Shown: positions 1 through 12,648 of the stretch, one piece after another | How the letters are laid out: each line of letters begins with the position of its first letter | Position numbering within the stretch: position 1 is the stretch's first letter | Assembly (NCBI GenBank): GCA_947652605.1 | Contig: CANTFG010000255.1 | Location: forward strand, 17,931 to 81,930 | DNA length: 64,000 nucleotides | Source of the DNA: Elmis aenea | Lineage: Eukaryota > Arthropoda > Insecta > Coleoptera > Elmidae | Direction: 5' to 3' | Translations under genes and position numbers: made by a program | The notes under the pieces: model-generated | The model's database searches: none | What the model was told of the DNA's origin: nothing | The model's input: only the letters and a program-made list of their open reading frames with translations

Positions 1-171
1 AACTCTTTCTGTTATATACAAGTCAATAACTAAAATTGTTTATAAATAGTCGCTCAAGGAACACATGTATTATCTACAGCACGGTCGTTTTATGAAATTA
101 TTAAAAATTAAAACCAGCTCATTGAAAGACATATGCAAAACAATTTTTTTCATGTAAAGATGCGATGGATA
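1..171 (+). repeat. Satellite monomer reference unit (171 bp)
   Basis: This is the first complete unit and serves as the coordinate frame for variants. Recurrent diagnostic sites by consensus position: 13 (g/t), 22 (g/t, the 'caattc' type), 31 (t/c), 33 (a/g, the 'tagaatt' type), 41 (t/c), 64 (c/a, 'aacaaatg'), 75 (t/c, 'tccacag'), 77 (c/t), 82 (c/a/t), 83 (g/t), 94 (g/a, 'tataaaatc'), 98 (t/g), 99 (t/c), 110 (a/t), 117 and 118 ('cagctt', 'catctt' or 'catttt'), 135 (g/c), 142 (a/c), 154 (g/a) and 169 (a/g). Positions 42-61 and 121-134 are nearly invariant. A perfect 10-bp inverted repeat pairs positions 32-41 with 138-147. Palindromes 'acatgt' (63-68) and 'catatg' (130-135) are present. I see no match to the mammalian CENP-B box. 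Confidence 0.9.
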
Positions 172-1197
172 AACTCTTTCTGTTATATACAAGTCAATAA
201 TTAAAATTGTTTATAAATAGTCGCTCAAGGAACACATGTATTATCTACAGCACGGTCGTTTTATGAAATTATTAAAAATTAAAACCATCTTATTGAAAGA
301 CATATGCAAAACCATTTTTTTCATGTAAAGATGCGATGGATAAACTCTTTCTGTTATATACAAGTCAATAACTAAAATTGTTTATAAATAGTTGCTCAAG
401 GAACACATGTATTATCTACAGCACGGTCGTTTTATGAAATTATTTAAAATTAAAACCAGCTCATTGAAAGACATATGCAAAACAATTTTTTTCATGTAAA
501 GATGCGATGGGTAAACTCTTTCTGTGATATACAAGTCAATAATTAAAATTGTTTATAAATAGTCGCTCAAGGAACACATGTATTATCAACAGCACGGTCG
601 TTTTATGAAATTATTAAAAATTAAAACCAGCTCATTGAAAGACATATGCAAAACAATTTTTTTCATGTAAAGATGCGATGTATAAACTCTTTCTGTGATA
701 TACAAGTCAATAATTAAAATTGTTTATAAATAGTCGCTCAAGGAACACATGTATTATCTACAGCACGGTCGTTTTATGAAATTATTAAAAATTAAAACCA
801 TCTTATTGAAAGACATATGCAAAACCATTTTTTTCATGTAAAGATGCGATGGATAAACTCTTTCTGTTATATACAAGTCAATAACTAAAATTGTTTATAA
901 ATAGTTGCTCAAGGAACACATGTATTATCTACAGCACGGTCGTTTTATGAAATTATTTAAAATTAAAACCAGCTCATTGAAAGACATATGCAAAACAATT
1001 TTTTTCATGTAAAGATGCGATGGGTAAACTCTTTCTGTGATATACAAGTCAATAATTAAAATTGTTTATAAATAGTCGCTCAAGGAACACATGTATTATC
1101 TACAGCACGGTCGTTTTATGAAATTATTAAAAATTAAAACCAGCTTATTGAAAGACATATGCAAAACAATTTTTTTCATGTAAAGATGCGATGGATA
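1..1197 (+). repeat. Left-edge 3-monomer (513-bp) higher-order repeat
   Basis: The first seven monomers carry variants rare elsewhere: 'tgttat' instead of 'tgtgat', 'agttgctc' instead of 'agtcgctc', 'atttaaaatt' instead of 'attaaaaatt', and 'cagctcattg'. The units at 343 and 856 share the combination 'aataacta', 'agttgctc' and 'atttaaaatt', 513 bp apart. Their neighbours at 172 and 685 share 'catctt' plus 'aaccattt'. This is a short higher-order repeat of three monomers. It represents a different subfamily from the rest of the array and probably continues beyond the left edge. Confidence 0.75.
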
Positions 1198-1368
1198 AAC
1201 TCTTTCTGTGATATACAAGTCAATATTTAAAATTGTTTATAAATAGTCGCTCAAGGAACACATGTATTATCTACAGCAAGGTCGTTTTATGAAATCATTA
1301 AAAATTAAAACCAGCTTATTGAAAGACATATGCAAAACAATTTTTTTCATGTAAAGATGCGATGGATA

Positions 1369-4300
1369 AACTCTTTCTGTGATATACAAGTCAATAATTA
1401 AAATTGTTTATAAATAGTCGCTCAAGGAACACATGTATTATCTACAGCAAGGTCGTTTTATGAAATTATTAAAAATTAAAACCAGCTTATTGAAAGACAT
1501 GCAAAAGAATTTTTTTCATGTAAAGATGCGATGGATAAACTCTTTCTGTGATATACAAGTCAATAATTAAAATTGTTTATAAATAGTCGCTCAAGGAACA
1601 CATGTATTATCCACAGCACGGTCGTTTTATGAAATTATTAAAAATTAAAACCAGCTTATTGAAAGACATATGCAAAACAATTTTTTTCATGTAAAGATGC
1701 GATGGATAAACTCTTTCTGTGATAGAAGTCAATAATTAAAATTGTTTATAAATAGTCGCTCAAGGAACACATGTATTATCCACAGCACGGTCGTTTTATG
1801 AAATTATTAAAAATTAAAACCAGCTTATTGAAAGACATATGCAAAACAATTTTTTTCATGTAAAGATGCGATGGATAAACTCTTTCTGTGATATACAAGT
1901 CAATAATTAAAATTGTTTATAAATAGTCGCTCAAGGAACACATGTATTATCCACAGCACGGTCGTTTTATGAAATTATTAAAAATTAAAACCAGCTTATT
2001 GAAAGACATATGCAAAACAATTTTTTTCATGTAAAGATGCGATGGATAAACTCTTTCTGTGATATACAAGTCAATAATTAAAATTGTTTATAAATAGTCG
2101 CTCAAGGAATACATGTATTATCCACAGCACGGTCGTTTTATGAAATTATTAAAAATTAAAACCAGCTTATTGAAAGACATATGCAAAACAATTTTTTTCA
2201 TGTAAAGATGCGATGGATAAACTCTTTCTGTGATATACAAGTCAATAACTAAAATTGTTTATAAATAGTCGCTCAAGGAACACATGTATTATCCACAGCA
2301 CGGTCGTTTTATGAAATTATTAAAAATTAAAACCAGCTTATTGAAAGACATATGCAAAACAATTTTTTTCATGTAAAGATGCGATGGATAAACTCTTTCT
2401 GTGATATACAAGTCAATAATTAAAATTGTTTATAAATAGTCGCTCAAGGAACACATGTATTATCCACAGCACGGTCGTTTTATGAAATTATTAAAAATTA
2501 AAACCAGCTTATTGAAAGACATATGCAAAACAATTTTTTTCATGTAAAGATGCGATGGATAAACTCTTTCTGTGATATACAAGTCAATAATTAAAATTGT
2601 TTATAAATAGTCGCTCAAGGAACACATGTATTATCCACAGCACGGTCGTTTTACGAAATTATTAAAAATTAAAACCAGCTTATTGAAAGACATATGCAAA
2701 ACAATTTTTTTCATGTAAAGATGCGATGGATAAACTCTTTCTGTGATATACAAGTCAATAATTAAAATTGTTTATAAATAGTCGCTCAAGGAACACATGT
2801 ATTATCTACAGCACGGTCGTTTTATGAAAGTATTAAAAATTAAAACCATCTTATTGAAAGACATATGCAAAACAATTTTTTTCATGTAAAGATGCGATGG
2901 ATAAACTCTTTCTGTGATATACAAGTCAATAATTAAAATTGTTTATAAATAGTCGCTCAAGGAACACATGTATTATCTACAGCAAGGTCGTTTTATGAAA
3001 TTATTAAAAATTAAAACCAGCTTATTGAAAGACATATGCAAAACCATTTTTTTCATGTAAAGATGCGATGGATAAACTCTTTCTGTGATATACAAGTCAA
3101 TAATTAAAATTGTTTATAAATAGTCGCTCAAGGAACACATGTATTATCTACAGCAAGGTCGTTTTATGAAATTATTAAAAATTAAAACCAGCTTATTGAA
3201 AGACATATGCAAAACAATTTTTTTCATGTAAAGATGCGATGGATAAACTCTTTCTGTGATATACAAGTCAATAATTAAAATTGTTTATAAATAGTCGCTC
3301 AAGGAACACATGTATTATCTACAGCAAGGTCGTTTTATGAAATTATTAAAAATTAAAACCAGCTTATTGAAAGACATGCAAAAGAATTTTTTTCATGTAA
3401 AGATGCGATGGATAAACTCTTTCTGTGATATACAAGTCAATAATTAAAATTGTTTATAAATAGTCGCTCAAGGAACACATGTATTATCCACAGCACGGTC
3501 GTTTTATGAAATTATTAAAAATTAAAACCAGCTTATTGAAAGACATATGCAAAACAATTTTTTTCATGTAAAGATGCGATGGATAAACTCTTTCTGTGAT
3601 ATACAAGTCAATAATTAAAATTGTTTATAAATAGTCGCTCAAGGAACACATGTATTATCCACAGCACGGTCGTTTTATGAAATTATTAAAAATTAAAACC
3701 AGCTTATTGAAAGACATATGCAAAACAATTTTTTTCATGTAAAGATGCGATGGATAAACTCTTTCTGTGATATACAAGTCAATAATTAAAATTGTTTATA
3801 AATAGTCGCTCAAGGAACACATGTATTATCCACAGCACGGTCGTTTTATGAAATTATTAAAAATTAAAACCAGCTTATTGAAAGACATATGCAAAACAAT
3901 TTTTTTCATGTAAAGATGCGATGGATAAACTCTTTCTGTGATATACAAGTCAATAATTAAAATTGTTTATAAATAGTCGCTCAAGGAATACATGTATTAT
4001 CCACAGCACGGTCGTTTTATGAAATTATTAAAAATTAAAACCAGCTTATTGAAAGACATATGCAAAACAATTTTTTTCATGTAAAGATGCGATGGATAAA
4101 CTCTTTCTGTGATATACAAGTCAATAACTAAAATTGTTTATAAATAGTCGCTCAAGGAACACATGTATTATCCACAGCACGGTCGTTTTATGAAATTATT
4201 AAAAATTAAAACCAGCTTATTGAAAGACATATGCAAAACAATTTTTTTCATGTAAAGATGCGATGGATAAACTCTTTCTGTGATATACAAGTCAATAATT

Positions 4301-5124
4301 AAAATTGTTTATAAATAGTCGCTCAAGGAACACATGTATTATCCACAGCACGGTCGTTTTATGAAATTATTAAAAATTAAAACCAGCTTATTGAAAGACA
4401 TATGCAAAACAATTTTTTTCATGTAAAGATGCGATGGATAAACTCTTTCTGTGATATACAAGTCAATAATTAAAATTGTTTATAAATAGTCGCTCAAGGA
4501 ACACATGTATTATCCACAGCACGGTCGTTTTACGAAATTATTAAAAATTAAAACCAGCTTATTGAAAGACATATGCAAAACAATTTTTTTCATGTAAAGA
4601 TGCGATGGATAAACTCTTTCTGTGATATACAAGTCAATAATTAAAATTGTTTATAAATAGTCGCTCAAGGAACACATGTATTATCTACAGCACGGTCGTT
4701 TTATGAAAGTATTAAAAATTAAAACCATCTTATTGAAAGACATATGCAAAACAATTTTTTTCATGTAAAGATGCGATGGATAAACTCTTTCTGTGATATA
4801 CAAGTCAATAATTAAAATTGTTTATAAATAGTCGCTCAAGGAACACATGTATTATCTACAGCAAGGTCGTTTTATGAAATTATTAAAAATTAAAACCAGC
4901 TTATTGAAAGACATATGCAAAACCATTTTTTTCATGTAAAGATGCGATGGATAAACTCTTTCTGTGATATACAAGTCAATAATTAAAATTGTTTATAAAT
5001 AGTCGCTCAAGGAACACATGTATTATCTACAGCAAGGTCGTTTTATGAAATTATTAAAAATTAAAACCAGCTTATTGAAAGACATATGCAAAACAATTTT
5101 TTTCATGTAAAGATGCGATGGATA
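1369..5124 (+). repeat. Tandem duplication of an 11-monomer block (about 1.88 kb)
   Basis: Monomers at 1369-3245 (1877 bp) recur in order at 3246-5124 (1879 bp). Linking marks are the 2-bp deletion in 'gacatgcaaaag' (about 1499 and 3376), 'ggaatacatg' (2108 and 3985), 'aataacta' (about 2247 and 4126), 'tacgaaatt' (2652 and 4531), and 'gtatt' plus 'catctt' followed by an 'aaccattt' unit. The small length difference is a further 2-bp deletion near 1725 in the first copy only. The shared marks show the block was copied as a unit. Confidence 0.88.
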
Positions 5125-7176
5125 AACTCTTTCTGTGATATACAAGTCAATAATTAAAATTGTTTATAAATAGTCGCTCAAGGAACACATGTATTATCCA
5201 CAGCACGGTCGTTTTATGAAATTATTAAAAATTAAAACCAGCTTATTGAAAGACATATGCAAAACAATTTTTTTCATGTAAAGATGCGATGGATAAACTC
5301 TTTCTGTGATATACAAGTCAATAATTAAAATTGTTTATAAATAGTCGCTCAAGGAACACATGTATTATCCACAGCACGGTCGTTTTATGAAATTATTAAA
5401 AATTAAAACCAGCTTATTGAAAGACATATGCAAAACAATTTTTTTCATGTAAAGATGCGATGGATAAACTCTTTCTGTGATATACAAGTCAATAATTAAA
5501 ATTGTTTATAAATAGTCGCTCAAGGAACACATGTATTATCCACAGCACGGTCGTTTTATGAAATTATTAAAAATTAAAACCAGCTTATTGAAAGACATAT
5601 GCAAAACAATTTTTTTCATGTAAAGATGCGATGGATAAACTCTTTCTGTGATATACAAGTCAATAATTAAAATTGTTTATAAATAGTCGCTCAAGGAACA
5701 CATGTATTATCTACAGCAAGGTCGTTTTATGAAATTATTAAAAATTAAAACCAGCTTATTGAAAGACATATGCAAAACAATTTTTTTCATGTAAAGATGC
5801 GATGGATAAACTCTTTCTGTGATATACAAGTCAATAATTAAAATTGTTTATAAATAGTCGCTCAAGGAACACATGTATTATCTACAGCAAGGTCGTTTTA
5901 TGAAATTATTAAAAATTAAAACCAGCTTATTGAAAGACATATGCAAAACAATTTTTTTCATGTAAAGATGCGATGGATAAACTCTTTCTGTGATATACAA
6001 GTCAATAATTAAAATTGTTTATAAATAGTCGCTCAAGGAACACATGTATTATCTACAGCACGGTCGTTTTATGAAATTATTAAAAATTAAAACCATCTTA
6101 TTGAAAGACATATGCAAAACAATTTTTTTCATGTAAAGATGCGATGGATAAACTCTTTCTGTGATATACAAGTCAATAATTAAAATTGTTTATAAATAGT
6201 CGCTCAAGGAACACATGTATTATCTACAGCAAGGTCGTTTTATGAAATTATTAAAAATTAAAACCAGCTTATTGAAAGACATATGCAAAACAATTTTTTT
6301 CATGTAAAGATGCGATGGATAAACTCTTTCTGTGATACACAAGTCAATAATTAAAATTGTTTATAAATAGTCGCTCAAGGAACACATGTATTATCTACAG
6401 CACGGTCGTTTTATGAAATTATTAAAAATTAAAACCATCTTATTGAAAGACATATGCAAAACAATTTTTTTCATGTAAAGATGCGATGGATAAACTCTTT
6501 CTGTGATATACAAGTCAATAATTAAAATTGTTTATAAATAGTCGCTCAAGGAACACATGTATTATCTACAGCACGGTCGTTTTATGAAAGTATTAAAAAT
6601 TAAAACCATCTTATTGAAAGACATATGCAAAACAATTTTTTTCATGTAAAGATGCGATGGATAAACTCTTTCTGTGATATACAAGTCAATAATTAAAATT
6701 GTTTATAAATAGTCGCTCAAGGAACACATGTATTATCCACAGCACGGTCGTTTTATGAAATTATTAAAAATTAAAACCAGCTTATTGAAAGACATATGCA
6801 AAACAATTTTTTTCATGTAAAGATGCGATGGATAAACTCTTTCTGTGATATACAAGTCAATAATTAGAATTGTTTATAAATAGTCGCTCAAGGAACACAT
6901 GTATTATCTACAGCAAGGTCGTTTTATGAAATCATTAAAAATTAAAACCAGCTTATTGAAAGACATATGCAAAAAATTTTTTTTCATGTAAAGATGCGAT
7001 GGATAAACTCTTTCTGTGATATACAAGTCAATAATTAAAATTGTTTATAAATAGTCGCTCAAGGAACACATGTATTATCTACAGCACGGTCGTTTTATGA
7101 AATTATTAAAAATTAAAACCAGCTTATTGAAAGACATATGCAAAACAATTTTTTTCATGTAAAGATGCGATGGATA

Positions 7177-10100
7177 AACTCTTTCTGTGATATACAAGTC
7201 AATAATTAAAATTGTTTATAAATAGTCGCTCAAGGAACACATGTATTATCTACAGCACGGTCGTTTTATGAAATTATTAAAAATTAAAACCATCTTATTG
7301 AAAGACATATGCAAAACAATTTTTTTCATGTAAAGATGCGATGGATAAACTCTTTCTGTGATATACAATTCAATAATTAAAATTGTTTATAAATAGTCGC
7401 TCAAGGAACACATGTATTATCTACAGCACGGTCGTTTTATGAAAGTATTAAAAATTAAAACCAGCTTATTGAAAGACATATGCAAAACAATTTTTTTCAT
7501 GTAAAGATGCGATGGATAAACTCTTTCTGTGATATACAATTCAATAATTAAAATTGTTTATAAATAGTCGCTCAAGGAACACATGTATTATCTACAGCAT
7601 GGTCGTTTTATGAAAGTATTAAAAATTAAAACCATTTTATTGAAAGACATATGCAAAACAATTTTTTTCATGTAAAGATGCGATGGATAAACTCTTTCTG
7701 TGATATACAAGTCAATAATTAAAATTGTTTATAAATAGTCGCTCAAGGAACACATGTATTATCTACAGCACGGTCGTTTTATGAAATTATTAAAAATTAA
7801 AACCAGCTTATTGAAAGACATATGCAAAACAATTTTTTTCATGTAAAGATGCGATGGATAAACTCTTTCTGTGATATACAAGTCAATAATTAAAATTGTT
7901 TATAAATAGTCGCTCAAGGAACACATGTATTATCCACAGCACGGTCGTTTTATGAAATTATTAAAAATTAAAACCAGCTTATTGAAAGACATATGCAAAA
8001 CAATTTTTTTCATGTAAAGATGCGATGGATAAACTCTTTCTGTGATATACAAGTCAATAATTAAAATTGTTTATAAATAGTCGCTCAAGGAACACATGTA
8101 TTATCCACAGCACGGTCGTTTTATGAAATTATTAAAAATTAAAACCAGCTTATTGAAAGACATATGCAAAACAATTTTTTTCATGTAAAGATGCGATGGA
8201 TAAACTCTTTCTGTGATATACAAGTCAATAATTAAAATTGTTTATAAATAGTCGCTCAAGGAACACATGTATTATCCACAGCACGGTCGTTTTATGAAAT
8301 TATTAAAAATTAAAACCAGCTTATTGAAAGACATATGCAAAACAATTTTTTTCATGTAAAGATGCGATGGATAAACTCTTTCTGTGATATACAAGTCAAT
8401 AATTAAAATTGTTTATAAATAGTCGCTCAAGGAACACATGTATTATCCACAGCACGGTCGTTTTATGAAATTATTAAAAATTAAAACCAGCTTATTGAAA
8501 GACATATGCAAAACAATTTTTTTCATGTAAAGATGCGATGGATAAACTCTTTCTGTGATATACAAGTCAATAATTAAAATTGTTTATAAATAGTCGCTCA
8601 AGGAACACATGTATTATCCACAGCACGGTCGTTTTATGAAATTATTAAAAATTAAAACCAGCTTATTGAAAGACATATGCAAAACAATTTTTTTCATGTA
8701 AAGATGCGATGGATAAACTCTTTCTGTGATATACAAGTCAATAATTAAAATTGTTTATAAATAGTCGCTCAAGGAACACATGTATTATCTACAGCACGGT
8801 CGTTTTATGAAAGTATTAAAAATTAAAACCATCTTATTGAAAGACATATGCAAAACAATTTTTTTCATGTAAAGATGCGATGGATAAACTCTTTCTGTGA
8901 TATACAAGTCAATAATTAGAATTGTTTATAAATAGTCGCTCAAGGAACACATGTATTATCTACAGCAAGGTCACTTTATGAAATCATTAAAAATTAAAAC
9001 CAGCTTATTGAAAGACATATGCAAAACAATTTTTTTCATGTAAAGATGCGATGGATAAACTCTTTCTGTGATATACAAGTCAATAATTAAAATTGTTTAT
9101 AAATAGTCGCTCAAGGAACACATGTATTATCTACAGCAAGGTCGTTTTATGAAATTATTAAAAATTAAAACCAGCTTATTGAAAGACATATGCAAAACAA
9201 TTTTTTTCATGTAAAGATGCGATGGATAAACTCTTTCTGTGATATACAAGTCAATAATTAAAATTGTTTATAAATAGTCGCTCAAGGAACACATGTATTA
9301 TCTACAGCACTGTCGTTTTATGAAATTATTAAAAATTAAAACCAGCTTATTGAAAGACATATGCAAAACAATTTTTTTCATGTAAAGATGCGATGGATAA
9401 ACTCTTTCTGTGATATACAAGTCAATAATTAAAATTGTTTATAAATAGTCGCTCAAGGAACACATGTATTATCTACAGCAAGGTCGTTTTATGAAATTAT
9501 TAAAAATTAAAACCAGCTTATTGAAAGACATATGCAAAACAATTTTTTTCATGTAAAGATGCGATGGATAAACTCTTTCTGTGATATACAATTCAATAAT
9601 TAAAATTGTTTATAAATAGTCGCTCAAGGAACACATGTATTATCTACAGCACGGTCGTTTTATGAAAGTATTAAAAATTAAAACCATTTTATTGAAAGAC
9701 ATATGCAAAACAATTTTTTTCATGTAAAGATGCGATGGATAAACTCTTTCTGTGATATACAAGTCAATAATTAGAATTGTTTATAAATAGTCGCTCAAGG
9801 AACACATGTATTATCTACAGCAAGGTCGTTTTATGAAATCATTAAAAATTAAAACCAGCTTATTGAAAGACATATGCAAAACAATTTTTTTCATGTAAAG
9901 ATGCGATGGATAAACTCTTTCTGTGATATACAAGTCAATAATTAAAATTGTTTATAAATAGTCGCTCAAGGAACACATGTATTATCTATAGCATGGTCGT
10001 TTTATGAAATTATTAAAAATTAAAACCAGCTTATTGAAAGACATATGCAAAACAATTTTTTTCATGTAAAGATGCGATGGATAAACTCTTTCTGTGATAT

Positions 10101-12648
10101 ACAAGTCAATAATTAAAATTGTTTATAAATAGTCGCTCAAGGAACACATGTATTATCTACAGCACTGTCGTTTTATGAAATTATTAAAAATTAAAACCAG
10201 CTTATTGAAAGACATATGCAAAACAATTTTTTTCATGTAAAGATGCGATGGATAAACTCTTTCTGTGATATACAAGTCAATAATTAAAATTGTTTATAAA
10301 TAGTCGCTCAAGGAACACATGTATTATCTACAGCAAGGTCGTTTTATGAAATTATTAAAAATTAAAACCAGCTTATTGAAAGACATATGCAAAACAATTT
10401 TTTTCATGTAAAGATGCGATGGATAAACTCTTTCTGTGATATACAAGTCAATAATTAAAATTGTTTATAAATAGTCGCTCAAGGAACACATGTATTATCC
10501 ACAGCACGGTCGTTTTATGAAATTATTAAAAATTAAAACCAGCTTATTGAAAGACATATGCAAAACAATTTTTTTCATGTAAAGATGCGATGGATAAACT
10601 CTTTCTGTGATATACAAGTCAATAATTAAAATTGTTTATAAATAGTCGCTCAAGGAACAAATGTATTATCTACAGCACGGTCGTTTTATGAAATTATTAA
10701 AAATTAAAACCATCTTATTGAAAGACATATCCAAAACAATTTTTTTCATGTAAAGATGCGATGGGTAAACTCTTTCTGTGATATACAAGTCAATAATTAA
10801 AATTGTTTATAAATAGTCGCTCAAGGAACACATGTATTATCTACAGCACGGTCGTTTTATGAAATTATTAAAAATTAAAACCAGCTTATTGAAAGACATA
10901 TGCAAAACAATTTTTTTCATGTAAAGATGCGATGGATAAACTCTTTCTGTGATATACAAGTCAATAATTAAAATTGTTTATAAATAGTCGCTCAAGGAAC
11001 ACATGTATTATCTACAGCACGGTCGTTTTATAAAATCATTAAAAATTAAAACCAGCTTATTGAAAGACATATGCAAAACAATTTTTTTCATGTAAAGATG
11101 CGATGGATAAACTCTTTCTGTGATATACAAGTCAATAATTAGAATTGTTTATAAATAGTCGCTCAAGGAACACATGTATTATCTACAGCAAGGTCGTTTT
11201 ATGAAATCATTAAAAATTTAAACCAGCTTATTGAAAGACATATGCAAAACAATTTTTTTCATGTAAAGATGCGATGGATAAACTCTTTCTGTGATATACA
11301 AGTCAATAATTAAAATTGTTTATAAATAGTCGCTCAAGGAACACATGTATTATCTACAGCAAGGTCGTTTTATGAAATTATTAAAAATTAAAACCAGCTT
11401 ATTGAAAGACATATGCAAAACAATTTTTTTCATGTAAAGATGCGATGGATAAACTCTTTCTGTGATATACAAGTCAATAATTAAAATTGTTTATAAATAG
11501 TCGCTCAAGGAACACATGTATTATCTATAGCACTGTCGTTTTATGAAATTATTAAAAATTAAAACCAGCTTATTGAAAGACATATGCAAAACCATTTTTT
11601 TCATGTAAAGATGCGATGGATAAACTCTTTCTGTGATATACAAGTCAATAATTAAAATTGTTTATAAATAGTCGCTCAAGGAACACATGTATTATCTACA
11701 GCAAGGTCGTTTTATGAAATTATTAAAAATTAAAACCAGCTTATTGAAAGACATATGCAAAACAATTTTTTTCATATAAAGATGCGATGGATAAACTCTT
11801 TCTGTGATATACAATTCAATAATTAAAATTGTTTATAAATAGTCGCTCAAGGAACACATGTATTATCTACAGCACGGTCGTTTTATGAAAGTATTAAAAA
11901 TTAAAACCATCTTATTGAAAGACATATGCAAAACAATTTTTTTCATGTAAAGATGCGATGGATAAACTCTTTCTGTGATATACAAGTCAATAATTAAAAT
12001 TGTTTATAAATAGTCGCTCAAGGAACACATGTATTATCTACAGCAAGGTCGTTTTATGAAATTATTAAAAATTAAAACCAGCTTATTGAAAGACATATGC
12101 AAAACAATTTTTTTCATATAAAGATGCGATGGATAAACTCTTTCTGTGATATACAATTCAATAATTAAAATTGTTTATAAATAGTCGCTCAAGGAACACA
12201 TGTATTATCTACAGCAAGGTCGTTTTATGAAATTATTAAAAATTAAAACCAGCTTATTGAAAGACATATGCAAAACAATTTTTTTCATGTAAAGATGCGA
12301 TGGATAAACTCTTTCTGTGATATACAAGTCAATAATTAAAATTGTTTATAAATAGTCGCTCAAGGAACACATGTATTATCTACAGCAAGGTCGTTTTATG
12401 AAATTATTAAAAATTAAAACCAGCTTATTGAAAGACATATGCAAAACAATTTTTTTCATGTAAAGATGCGATGGATAAACTCTTTCTGTGATATACAAGT
12501 CAATAATTAAAATTGTTTATAAATAGTCGCTCAAGGAACACATGTATTATCTATAGCACTGTCGTTTTATGAAATTATTAAAAATTAAAACCAGCTTATT
12601 GAAAGACATATGCAAAACCATTTTTTTCATGTAAAGATGCGATGGATA
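7177..12648 (+). repeat. 32-monomer higher-order unit, 5472 bp, copy A
   Basis: This block starts with an ordered series of distinctive monomers: a 'catctt' unit, two 'caattc' units, one 'ctacagcacgg' unit, then five 'tccacag' units, a 'gtatt'/'catctt' unit and the rare 'tcacttta' unit at 8971. The same order follows from 12649, exactly 32 x 171 bp downstream: 8971 to 14443 is 5472, and 11031 to 16503 is 5472. Monomer-by-monomer comparison holds for about 25 consecutive units before the copies diverge by loss of one 'ctatagcactg' monomer. Confidence 0.88.
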
